Assembly (NCBI GenBank): GCA_964383915.1
Contig: CAYLJE010000007.1
Coordinates: forward strand, 1 to 43,519
Origin: DRPN01 sp964383915
Lineage (GTDB): Bacteria > Bacteroidota > Bacteroidia > Bacteroidales > VadinHA17
Length of the DNA: 43,519 bases
Reading direction: 5' to 3'
Shown here: positions 9,001 through 16,250 of the stretch, piece after piece
Layout: each line of letters opens with the position of its first letter
How positions within the stretch are numbered: the stretch's first letter is position 1
The notes under the pieces: generated by a model
The model's database searches: none
What the model was told of the DNA's origin: nothing
The model's input: only the letters and a program-made list of their open reading frames with translations
Made by a program: the position numbers and the translations under genes

Positions 9001-9544
9001 GTGGATATCCAAGAACCTGGTAGAGTTAATGGGTGGCAGGATATGGGTCTTCTCAGAGCCGGGCAGAGGAGCTGACTTCCGTTTCACCTTCCCTTTGACA
9101 AAAGAGATTGTAATCCCGGAAGAAGCAATCCGCCAACCTGCTGAGAATACTATAACCCCGAAAGACTGGAAAAAGAAGAAAATACTTGTTGCCGAAGATA
9201 ATGACTCTAACTTTGAATATATCAGAGCGGTGCTCTCGGTGAAAAAAGTCTCTATCATCCATGCAAAAGACGGAAGAGAAGTGCTGGATGTTCTGAATAA
9301 CCGGAGAGATATCGATCTGGTGCTTATGGACATTCAGATGCCCGGGTTAAACGGTTATGAAACTACCCGCATGATAAAAAAAATGTATCCCGGCCTGCCG
9401 GTAATAGCCCAGACTGCTTACGCCATGTCAGAGGATCGTCAGAAAGTGATGGAGGCCGGATGTGATGAATATATTGCAAAACCAATCCAACCCAGAAAAC
9501 TGATCGGTCTTCTTGAAAAGTTTCTGAACAATCAGCATCTTTAA
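6032..9544 (+). CDS. Multi-PAS hybrid sensor histidine kinase with C-terminal receiver
   Basis: This is a 1170-residue signalling kinase. The first ~110 residues resemble a degenerate receiver-like fold. About five PAS/PAC modules follow between residues ~125 and ~785, several ending in PAC-like segments such as VAIKEDITERKKTE. HisKA contains NMSHEIRTPLNAIIGFSDIL with the phospho-acceptor His at residue 807. The ATPase domain has NLLGNAVKFT (N box), DTGIGI (G1) and GGTGLGL (G2). The receiver (from ~1048) has acidic residues in VAEDN, phospho-acceptor Asp 1100 in LVLMDIQMPG and a late Lys in YIAKP. No membrane segment is visible, so it probably senses a cytosolic signal, redox state or a small ligand. 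There is no DNA-binding output domain; phosphate would pass to an unlinked partner. It lies 20 bp upstream of a solute-binding lipoprotein. ATG 6032 is chosen over TTG 5987. Confidence 0.93.
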   Translation: MAIDPTIVFLGNENSTEIPEKIQTYFLRKNVRLTYKITEDPEEFLFILEKENPILAFICALGEFPEKIISGKIRIPVVRIGNKNVLNEIQGNGNHLWVKQVNPANLEEVYFLISAILFAKGSNVNQRGNPDYDFLNKIFNSAQELIVVTQGDHLMFFNSRVKEFYDLNDEYLLSGSFWDFIHPEDREIVREQREKRLTGSFDNLTYQFRGRNVKGEIIWFRNTGIKIDWEGDPATLNFLVPIDEQKRAEETALKTRKFLDDVIEYSPEGIVVLSADLLFCRVNKSFINLTGLNEDELKTKNIGEISILEESGLIEKLHLRDRSDHYNGISEEFSIVFKDGQSRDLRVSRTNHSIDRTIILWFSDITAKNNILKTMLISEKKYRELHENMHEGTISIDKDGRFLECNTSFLRLVGYAIEDLRNRSYWDITSSYWKPSEERILFKELWITGKTQKYEKEFIRLDRRFVITEVHAYIRRNENGENEGFWLFVRDISDEKEKEREIIERGLKYQTILEYSPTPLFSQSFSVVRDYLRQLDEMGVTNIKDYLGKHPESISHMIREVITLDCNQAALEFFGVQDIGELRTLLSQNIPGELPAVFKDLVIRFREGENVFERELVSLTKNNLKKNAIVKWVVVPGHEVSWDMILVSIVDISDRIKYEKQLKVLSSAIDHSPVSVVITDPDGNIEYVNPKFTEVTGYSAEEAFGENPRILKSGNLPDSLYKDLWETIKQGKEWRGEFENKKKNGEIFWELASISGIKNEKGAIVYYVAIKEDITERKKTELELLKAKDKAEESDRLKTAFLANMSHEIRTPLNAIIGFSDILRSDVLDKKQKEEYFTIINFSSKTLLNLIDDIIDVAKIEAGHTRIVPHNFNLTEIMDELSVSFKREIELNGYPVQLLLSVPLHDKFNIVADATRVKQVLSNLLGNAVKFTKKGTIGFGYSFTEEKMLEFFVKDTGIGIPEDQQKVIFKRFRQVDDTSTRKFGGTGLGLWISKNLVELMGGRIWVFSEPGRGADFRFTFPLTKEIVIPEEAIRQPAENTITPKDWKKKKILVAEDNDSNFEYIRAVLSVKKVSIIHAKDGREVLDVLNNRRDIDLVLMDIQMPGLNGYETTRMIKKMYPGLPVIAQTAYAMSEDRQKVMEAGCDEYIAKPIQPRKLIGLLEKFLNNQHL

Positions 9545-9564
9545 CGATAAAACCTTGTTCGTTT

Positions 9565-11217
9565 ATGTTACGGAAGCTGAATTTTTTGTTACTGCTGATA
9601 TTGATGGTGGTGGCATGTTACTGTACAGGAAGCAGTGGAATGCATTCAAAATCTACGGAAAATGTTTTTCGTTATAATGAATCAAAAGGTATTTCTACGC
9701 TGGATCCTGCTTTTGCGCGTAATCAGACGATTATCTGGCCGGTAAACCAGCTTTTTAACGGTCTTTTACAGATGGATCGTAATTTATGGGTTCAGCCCTG
9801 TATTGCAAAGAGATGGACTGTTTCGTCTGATGGGAAAGAATATCGGTTTGTCTTGCGCCGGGATGTTTATTTTCACGATGACCCTGCTTTCCCGGGAGGG
9901 GTGGGACGCAGGGTAACAGCTTATGATTTTGCCTATAGTTTTTCCCGCTTGGGGGATCCTTCATTAGCTGCTCCCGGTGCCTGGGTGTTACACATCCTGG
10001 ACAAAGACAGTGCTCTTCATCCCACCGGTTTTCTGGCTGAGAATGATACTGTATTTCATATCTGGCTGAAACATCCTTTCCCTGCTTTTGCGGGTTTGCT
10101 TACCATGCAATATTGCGCTGTGGTACCCAGGGAAGCTGTGGTTTATTATGGTGACAGGTTTGGTCACCATCCGGTAGGTACCGGCCCTTTCCGGTTCAAA
10201 TACTGGAAAGACGGCGAGAAATTGATTCTGATAAAAAATAAAAAGTATTTTGAAAAAGACAGTCTGGGGAAACGTTTGCCTTATCTGGATGCCGTCTCTA
10301 TCCGGTTTATCTATGACAAACAGTCTGAGTTTCTGGAATTTATTAGTGGTAATCTGGATTTTCTTTCCGGTGTGAATGCCGCTAGTAAAGATGAATTATT
10401 GACAAGATCCGGCAGATTGAACCCGAAATATGAGAAAAAGTTTCATCTTTCTGTTTCTCCTTATCTGAATACGGAGTATCTGGGTTTTTTAATGGATACT
10501 TCCATGCCGTCAACGAAAAACAGTCCTCTAAAAATAAAACGGATAAGACAGGCTATTAATGAAGGTTTTGATCGCAGAAAGATGATGAAATATCTTAGAA
10601 ATAACATTGGAACACCTGCACTTCATGGATTTGTCCCGGAAGGATTACCTTCCTTTTCAAAAAGGTTAAAGGGGTATGATTATAATCCGGGCCATGCCAG
10701 GGAATTACTCAGGGATGCCGGCTACCCTGATGGGGAAGGATTGTCTCCGATCACCCTTACCACGACCAGTGATTACCTCGATTTATGTGAATATATTCAG
10801 CATGAACTGGCTGTCATCGGGATTCTTTTACGTATTGATGTAAATACCGGGGCTTCTTACCGGAATAATGTGGCCAATGCCCGGCTTCCTTTTTTTCGCG
10901 GTTCGTGGATAGCTGATTATCCGGATGCTGAAAATTATCTGGCTTTGTTTTATAGTAAAAACTTTAGTCCCGGGGGCCCTAATTACACTCATTTTTCCAA
11001 TGCCGTGTATGATTCTCTTTATGAGAAAGCCATGACCGTTCTGGATGAGTCGAAGAGATTTTCTCTGTATCAGGAGATGGATAGTCTGATAATACGGGAG
11101 GCCGTGGTAGTACCCTTATATTACGATGAAGTGGTTCGTTTTTATCCGGTAAATATTTCGGGGCTGGAGCCAAATCCTATGAATCTTCTCATTTTGAAAA
11201 CGGTAAAAAAGAATTAA
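9565..11217 (+). CDS. Family 5 solute-binding lipoprotein (peptide/nickel ABC type)
   Basis: This is a 550-residue extracytoplasmic binding protein of the DppA/OppA family. A lipoprotein signal ends at VVAC with the lipidated Cys at residue 18. Family hallmarks follow: FRYNESKGISTLDPAFARNQ, the WTVSSDGKEYRFVLRRDVYFHDD block, YDFAYSFSRL, GTGPFRF and the late SWIADYPDAENYLALFYSKN segment. Length is normal for the family. No permease or ATPase gene of an ABC transporter accompanies it, so it is an orphan binding protein. It follows the hybrid kinase by 20 bp and precedes the sugar-kinase-like gene by 13 bp, so the three are probably co-transcribed. It may supply an unlinked transporter or act as a sensor component; both are inference. 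Confidence 0.88.
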   Translation: MLRKLNFLLLLILMVVACYCTGSSGMHSKSTENVFRYNESKGISTLDPAFARNQTIIWPVNQLFNGLLQMDRNLWVQPCIAKRWTVSSDGKEYRFVLRRDVYFHDDPAFPGGVGRRVTAYDFAYSFSRLGDPSLAAPGAWVLHILDKDSALHPTGFLAENDTVFHIWLKHPFPAFAGLLTMQYCAVVPREAVVYYGDRFGHHPVGTGPFRFKYWKDGEKLILIKNKKYFEKDSLGKRLPYLDAVSIRFIYDKQSEFLEFISGNLDFLSGVNAASKDELLTRSGRLNPKYEKKFHLSVSPYLNTEYLGFLMDTSMPSTKNSPLKIKRIRQAINEGFDRRKMMKYLRNNIGTPALHGFVPEGLPSFSKRLKGYDYNPGHARELLRDAGYPDGEGLSPITLTTTSDYLDLCEYIQHELAVIGILLRIDVNTGASYRNNVANARLPFFRGSWIADYPDAENYLALFYSKNFSPGGPNYTHFSNAVYDSLYEKAMTVLDESKRFSLYQEMDSLIIREAVVVPLYYDEVVRFYPVNISGLEPNPMNLLILKTVKKN

Positions 11218-11230
11218 TTTGCCGGCAACG

Positions 11231-12073
11231 ATGATATTGATAGCGGACAGCGGGTCAACAAAAACGGAATGGGCTTTGGTAGAGAATGCTGAGAACATAC
11301 AGGTTCTTCATACCGGAGGATTTAATCCCTATTTTGATGAGAAAGTGCCGTGGCTTGATGAACTCTCCGGTTGGTTGAGAGGGGCTGAGATGACCGGAAG
11401 GATCACCCGTGTATTTTATTATGGTGCCGGATGTGATACCCCGGATCACAAAACGAGCGTAGAAGAAGCTATAAAAATGGTGATACCTGATGTGGAAATC
11501 AATGTGACTGATGACCTGACAGGTGCTGCCAGGGCTTTGTTTTTTCATGAGCAGGGTGTTGCTCTGATCTTGGGTACAGGAACAAATGCCGGGTTGTGGG
11601 ACGGAAACATCCTTGTGAAAAAAGATGTACCCCGGGGATATCTTTTAGGGGATCATGGCAGTGGAGCTGTTTTAGGGCTCAGGTTTCTAAAGGCTTATCT
11701 GGATCGGGACATATCTGAAGAGCTACGTATGGCATTCACCAGAAGATATCAACCTGATATTAAACAATTAAAAGAAAAGGTATATGCTCAATCCAAACCA
11801 AACTATTTTCTGGCGTCATTTTCCCCTTTTCTTTTCGAATACAGGACTCATGAAGCTGTGAGAGAAATCATTATGGATGAGTTCAGGAAACTTTTTAAAA
11901 CGCAGCTGATACCCCTGATGAATCAAAAAAAAGAAAAAATCAGGGGTACGGGATCAGTGGCTTTTTATTACAGGGATTTTTTAGAACAGGCAGGGAGAGA
12001 ATATGGTCTTTCTATAGATAAAGTGGCGCAATATCCGTTAAATTACCTTGTCTCCTATCATTTAAATGGATAG
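11231..12073 (+). CDS. BadF/BadG/BcrA/BcrD-family ATPase, N-acetylglucosamine kinase-like
   Basis: This is a 280-residue protein of the ASKHA (actin/hexokinase) superfamily. The phosphate-1 loop is LIADSGSTKTEW at the very N-terminus. A GAGC segment and VTDDLTGAARA follow, then phosphate-2 LILGTGTNAG and the GDHGSGAVLG motif. This pattern fits the N-acetylglucosamine-kinase-like branch common in Bacteroidota rather than the benzoyl-CoA reductase activators, because no iron-sulfur Cys pair is seen. The likely reaction is ATP-dependent phosphorylation of an amino sugar in the cytoplasm, perhaps during peptidoglycan recycling. ATG 11231 is preferred to TTG 11219 because it starts the first beta strand directly. 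It is probably in an operon with the preceding binding protein. Confidence 0.85.
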   Translation: MILIADSGSTKTEWALVENAENIQVLHTGGFNPYFDEKVPWLDELSGWLRGAEMTGRITRVFYYGAGCDTPDHKTSVEEAIKMVIPDVEINVTDDLTGAARALFFHEQGVALILGTGTNAGLWDGNILVKKDVPRGYLLGDHGSGAVLGLRFLKAYLDRDISEELRMAFTRRYQPDIKQLKEKVYAQSKPNYFLASFSPFLFEYRTHEAVREIIMDEFRKLFKTQLIPLMNQKKEKIRGTGSVAFYYRDFLEQAGREYGLSIDKVAQYPLNYLVSYHLNG

Positions 12074-12114
12074 AATGCATATATTAGATTTTATTTGAAA
12101 AAAAATCAGACATC

Positions 12115-13992
12115 ATGGATATACATAAGATTAAAAAATTTATCCGCTCGATAGAGCTCTTTAAAGGGTTGAATGAGAACGAGCTGGACATCGTCTGTAA
12201 GGAGTTGGAGTTTCGTTTCTATAATCAGGAGGAGTTTCTTTTCAGAGAACATGAAGCCAGAGAGAGCATATATATCATTTTTTCCGGGGAAGTGGAATTA
12301 TTTAAAACACTTCCTTTGGGACAGGAGAAAAACCTGTTCTTTTTCCAGAAAGGAGATTTTCTGGGAGAAGGTGCTATTGCCGGCGATAGCGTTCATTCAA
12401 CTTCGGCACGAGCTATAGAATCTTCGGAGATACTGATCCTTTACAGGAATTATTTCTTTGAACACGGCCAAACGGCGATAAAGATATTTTCAAACATCAT
12501 CCGGGTAATCTCTCGCCGTATGAGGTATTCGAATGCCCGCATCATGCATGCCGCAGCCCAGTATGAGTCGGGTAAAAAGCGGAAAGAACATGATCTTCTG
12601 GGAGAAAGGGAGGTGTCTTATGAGAGTTATTATGGGGTACAGACGTTACGTGCCATGGAAAACTTTAATATTACAGGCGTGACGCTGGGTTTTTATCCTA
12701 TACTGATAAAATCTCTTGCAATGGTAAAAATGGCTGCAGCAGAAGCAAATTATGAGCTGGGACTATTGGAAGATTCTGTTTATAAAGCTATCAGACAGGC
12801 TTGTCAGGAAATCATCAAAGGAAAATATCATCAATATTTTGTTGTGGATATGATTCAGGGAGGTGCCGGAACCTCTACCAATATGAATGCAAATGAAGTC
12901 ATCGCCAACAGGGCATTGGAAATCATGGGTCATGAGAAAGGAGAATATCAGTATTGTCATCCAAACAACCATGTAAACCTTTCGCAGTCCACCAATGATG
13001 CGTATCCTACTGCTGTGAAACTGGCATTGATATTCAGCAACCAGCGTCTGATTATTATTCTGGAGGAACTGGCTGAGACTTTTCACAAGAAAGGAGGGGA
13101 GTTTGCTCAGGTGATTAAGATGGGTAGGACTCAGTTGCAGGATGCTGTGCCCATGACGCTGGGACAGTCTTTTGAAGCATATGCTGTAACACTGGAAGAG
13201 GAAATACAACGTCTGAATCAGAATGTAGATTTGTTTCTCGAGATTAACATGGGAGGGACGGCCATAGGTACAGGAATAAATGCCGATCCTGGTTATGCCA
13301 GAATAGTAGTAAAATACCTCCGGCAGATTACCGGGTTGGAAGTAAAAACGGCTAAAAACCTTGTGGAAGCAACACAGGATACCGGTGCTTTTGTCATGTA
13401 TTCATCTGCTTTAAAACGACTTGCTCTCAAGTTATCCAAGATATCTAACGATTTGAGGCTTCTTTCTTCAGGTCCCAGGGCAGGATTAAATGAGATTAAT
13501 CTGCCTGCCATGCAGCCGGGGTCTTCTATCATGCCCGGGAAGGTGAATCCGGTGATACCTGAAGTTGTCAACCAGATTGCTTTTAAGGTTATTGGGAATG
13601 ACCTGACTGTTAGTCTGGCAGGGGAGGCCGGCCAGCTCGAGCTGAATGTAATGGAGCCTGTTATTGTTCAGAGTATCTTTGAGTCTTTGGAGATGCTTAA
13701 AAACGGGATGAAAACATTTCGTATTCGTTGTATCGAAGGCATCACCGCAAATGCGAAACATTGCCGTGGAATGGTGCAGAACAGTATCGGGCTGGTAACG
13801 GCACTGAATCCTGTGTTGGGATATGAGACCTCGTCGATGCTTGCGAAAGAAGCGGCTAAAACCAATAAGGGCGTTTATGAACTGGTGCTGGAAAAGAAAC
13901 TGTTATCAAAAAAAGAACTGGATAAATTGCTTGCTCCGGAAAATATGCTGAAACCTCACAAACTGAAGAAGAATAGAAAGAAAAAAGGCTGA
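12115..13992 (+). CDS. aspA: Aspartate ammonia-lyase fused to an N-terminal cyclic-nucleotide-binding-like domain
   Basis: This is a 625-residue protein with two parts. Residues ~1-145 form a CRP/cNMP-like beta-roll (FREHEARESIYIIFSGEVEL, GDFLGEGAIAGDSVHST). Residues ~150-610 are a complete aspartase of the fumarase/aspartase superfamily: EHDLLGEREV, GAGTSTNMNANEVI, HPNNHVNLSQSTNDAYPTAV, GRTQLQDAVPMTLGQ and the signature GSSIMPGKVNP at 469-479. E. coli AspA has the equivalent signature near residue 317, so about 150 residues are extra. The enzyme deaminates aspartate to fumarate and ammonia. In the beta-roll, the Arg that contacts cyclic-nucleotide phosphate in CRP appears to be replaced in the VHSTSA stretch. 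The domain may therefore bind another ligand or be structural. There is no frame break between the domains, so the fusion looks genuine. Confidence 0.92.
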   Translation: MDIHKIKKFIRSIELFKGLNENELDIVCKELEFRFYNQEEFLFREHEARESIYIIFSGEVELFKTLPLGQEKNLFFFQKGDFLGEGAIAGDSVHSTSARAIESSEILILYRNYFFEHGQTAIKIFSNIIRVISRRMRYSNARIMHAAAQYESGKKRKEHDLLGEREVSYESYYGVQTLRAMENFNITGVTLGFYPILIKSLAMVKMAAAEANYELGLLEDSVYKAIRQACQEIIKGKYHQYFVVDMIQGGAGTSTNMNANEVIANRALEIMGHEKGEYQYCHPNNHVNLSQSTNDAYPTAVKLALIFSNQRLIIILEELAETFHKKGGEFAQVIKMGRTQLQDAVPMTLGQSFEAYAVTLEEEIQRLNQNVDLFLEINMGGTAIGTGINADPGYARIVVKYLRQITGLEVKTAKNLVEATQDTGAFVMYSSALKRLALKLSKISNDLRLLSSGPRAGLNEINLPAMQPGSSIMPGKVNPVIPEVVNQIAFKVIGNDLTVSLAGEAGQLELNVMEPVIVQSIFESLEMLKNGMKTFRIRCIEGITANAKHCRGMVQNSIGLVTALNPVLGYETSSMLAKEAAKTNKGVYELVLEKKLLSKKELDKLLAPENMLKPHKLKKNRKKKG

Positions 13993-13994
13993 TT

Positions 13995-14040
13995 TATGCC
14001 ATCGTGGCGGAAGAGGATCTCTTAGCTGCCGCACGACATA
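13995..14040. repeat. Imperfect hairpin between convergent aspA and xseB
   Basis: TCGTG (14002-14006) and CGG (14008-14010) pair with CCG (14029-14031) and CACGA (14032-14036). The loop holds a second small AGAG/CTCT pairing. It lies between two converging genes and could act as a bidirectional terminator, but neither side has a T run. Confidence 0.35.
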
Positions 14041-14069
14041 AAATAGTAACTCCCCTGGCCTCTTACAAT

Positions 14070-14291
14070 TCAAACCTCAAACCCTTCCTTGTCTTCCTGT
14101 ATGCTTTTGAGTATTTCTTCAACTTCGGCAGAAGCTTTGTGTAACTTTTTCTGACAAAAACGTAACAGATAAGCGGCTCTTTTCACTTTATCTGTGAGGT
14201 CATCGACATCCGGTTCTTTGTTTTCTATCTGTGATAGTATTTCCTCCAGTTCGGAAATAGCTTCTGCATAAGTGATCTGTTTTTTCGTCAT
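14070..14291 (-). CDS. xseB: Exodeoxyribonuclease VII small subunit
   Basis: This 73-residue helical protein matches XseB: YAEAISELEEILSQIE near the N-terminus, then DVDDLTDKVKRAAYLLRFCQKKL and a final VEEILKSIQ. Several copies bind the catalytic XseA subunit to form exonuclease VII, which degrades single-stranded DNA during mismatch repair and recombination. Length is normal. Its ATG overlaps the stop of the upstream TPR kinase by 4 bp (ATGA), so its translation is probably coupled to that kinase rather than to xseA. xseA lies about 4 kb upstream on the same strand, an unusual separation. Confidence 0.9.
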   Translation of the reverse strand: MTKKQITYAEAISELEEILSQIENKEPDVDDLTDKVKRAAYLLRFCQKKLHKASAEVEEILKSIQEDKEGFEV

Positions 14292-16246
14292 GATTTTATC
14301 TCCTTTTTATTTTTCGAAGTCAATGAGAAAATAAAGTTGCTGCCTTTTTCGGGTACACTTTCAACAATGAGAGAGCTGTTATGCATTTTCAGAAATTCTT
14401 TACAGATAATGAGCCCCAACCCTGTGCCTTGTTCACCTGATGTACCTTTCTGTGTAAAATGATGCTCCAGGTTAAATAACTTTTTTTGTTCTTCTCTGGA
14501 TATTCCACATCCCGTATCTCTGACTTTAATCATTACCTGATCTTGTTCTTCCTGTATTCCTTCTATTTCTACAGTGCCCCCCTCATAGGTATATTTTAAT
14601 GCATTATGTATAAGATTACGCAAAACTACAGACACCAGGCTCTCATCGGCATATACAATCAGAGAATCCTGTATGTGTAAGTTCAGGCTGATTTTCTTCT
14701 TATCTGCCATGAACCGGTATAAATCCGCGACATTTCGTATGACTTTATTCATATTAATATATGAGGGGAAGAATCTTACGCGTTTTGTTTGGATACGAGC
14801 CCATTGGAGTAAGTTTTCCAGCAAAAAATGAAGTTGTTTGGCTGATTGAAGAATAAACTCACTTTGACGTTTTACATCTCTTCTGTCAAACTCCTGGATT
14901 TCTTCTGATAATAATTCTGCAAAGCCCAGCAGTGCATTAAATGGATTGATCAGATCATGGGCCAGAATCATAAAAAGTTTATTTCTTATCAGGTTTTCAT
15001 GTTGTTGTTCCTGTTCTCTCCGGGCTAACTCTGCATTGATCAGCTCGAGCTTCTTGTTTGTTTTAAGCAGCTTCTGATGGGCTCTTCGTTTGATATAATA
15101 AACAAAAAGTAAGATGAGTAGAACGATCAGAAAAAAGTAAAAGACACCTTGTGAAACATGCTTATAAAAACTATTTTTTTGAAATTTAAGATTCTGAATA
15201 TCATTATTTTTTTTCAGGAGTTCCAGCTCTTTGATTTTTGATTCTGTATTATAACGTATGTCAAATAATTTTTTTACAAGCTGAAAATGTTTTGCTTCAA
15301 TAGAGTCATTGAGCGCAAGGTATTTTGTGTAGTATTGGTAGGCTTTTTGATAGTTTTTTACTTTGGCATAGTAATCAGAGAAAGTTAACAGGTTGTTTTT
15401 TTGCAACGCTATCTCATTCAGATGTCTGTTGCATGAATCGCTTTGTAAAAGGGACTCATATGCGTTTACAGTTTTTCCGGTCTTCAGGTAACAGGAAGCT
15501 AATTGTGAATAAGCTTTACAGAGATGAAACAGGTGATGGGAAAGAGTGGACAGATTGATTATTTTCTTCAGTGTCTTTTCTTCTTTATGAAACTGGCCTG
15601 TTGTCTGCCATAAATCGGTGAAATAACGTAAGGTATTTAAAATTGCGAGTGTGTCTTGTAAAGCCAGTTCCTGGTTGAGTGTCTCCTGATAATACACCCG
15701 TGCAGTGTCAAAGTTACCTGTTTTTTTTTCAACCTCTCCCCTGAAAAGCAAAATATTCTTACCCCATTCCGGGGTTCTCAGTTGGGAAAGATAGGTGTTG
15801 GCAAGATGGTAACATATTCTGGCAGAATCATATTTTTGCAAGTTGTTATAAGCCTGCCCCATGAACAGATAGGTATTGGCCCAATTGTTTCTCAAATGGG
15901 TATTCTTAAGCACTTGTTTGCTTTTTAAGTAATATTCCAGAGCGGTATTGTGGACATCCACAGAAGAATAAGTATTTCCAATCCTGAGATAAGCAATACT
16001 GATTGCCTTCCGGTCATTTGTCCGGATGGCAAATTCGAGGGACAAATAGGCATATTGTAAACTGGCAGGGATATCATTATTTTGTAAATAATTTATTGAC
16101 AGTCTATTGGATATTTTTGATTTTGTTATATCAGGGAGGTCATGGTTTAATTCCTTTTCCAGGCTGTCAATGCGCCTACCCTGACTATAACCTCTGAAAA
16201 TGAATAAGGTTATAAATAATATGCCAATGACAGTAATTTTTTTCAT
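14288..16246 (-). CDS. TPR-containing sensor histidine kinase (xseB-proximal)
   Basis: This is a 652-residue protein. A signal peptide (MKKITVIGILFITLFIFRG) is followed by about 330 residues of tetratricopeptide repeats, presumably in the periplasm. One membrane helix follows (FYFFLIVLLILLFVYYI), then a coiled linker. HisKA has ILAHDLINPFNALLGFAELL with the phospho-acceptor His. The ATPase domain has NLIHNALKYT, DTGCGIS and GTGLGLIICKEFL. There is no receiver or DNA-binding domain. It starts 4 bp after the stop of a very similar kinase, so the pair looks like a tandem duplication, and it overlaps xseB by 4 bp. The signal and the partner regulator are unknown; periplasmic TPRs suggest sensing through protein-protein contact. 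Confidence 0.92.
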   Translation of the reverse strand: MKKITVIGILFITLFIFRGYSQGRRIDSLEKELNHDLPDITKSKISNRLSINYLQNNDIPASLQYAYLSLEFAIRTNDRKAISIAYLRIGNTYSSVDVHNTALEYYLKSKQVLKNTHLRNNWANTYLFMGQAYNNLQKYDSARICYHLANTYLSQLRTPEWGKNILLFRGEVEKKTGNFDTARVYYQETLNQELALQDTLAILNTLRYFTDLWQTTGQFHKEEKTLKKIINLSTLSHHLFHLCKAYSQLASCYLKTGKTVNAYESLLQSDSCNRHLNEIALQKNNLLTFSDYYAKVKNYQKAYQYYTKYLALNDSIEAKHFQLVKKLFDIRYNTESKIKELELLKKNNDIQNLKFQKNSFYKHVSQGVFYFFLIVLLILLFVYYIKRRAHQKLLKTNKKLELINAELARREQEQQHENLIRNKLFMILAHDLINPFNALLGFAELLSEEIQEFDRRDVKRQSEFILQSAKQLHFLLENLLQWARIQTKRVRFFPSYINMNKVIRNVADLYRFMADKKKISLNLHIQDSLIVYADESLVSVVLRNLIHNALKYTYEGGTVEIEGIQEEQDQVMIKVRDTGCGISREEQKKLFNLEHHFTQKGTSGEQGTGLGLIICKEFLKMHNSSLIVESVPEKGSNFIFSLTSKNKKEIKS

Positions 16247-16250
16247 TAAC

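Noticed and set aside
8620..9333. 237-codon minus-strand open frame
   Set aside because: It lies wholly inside the kinase ATPase and receiver domains on the other strand, and its Ser-rich translation resembles no family.
11231..12073. Benzoyl-CoA or 2-hydroxyacyl-CoA reductase activator
   Set aside because: The iron-sulfur Cys residues and reductase genes expected for that role are absent; the sequence fits the sugar-kinase-like branch.
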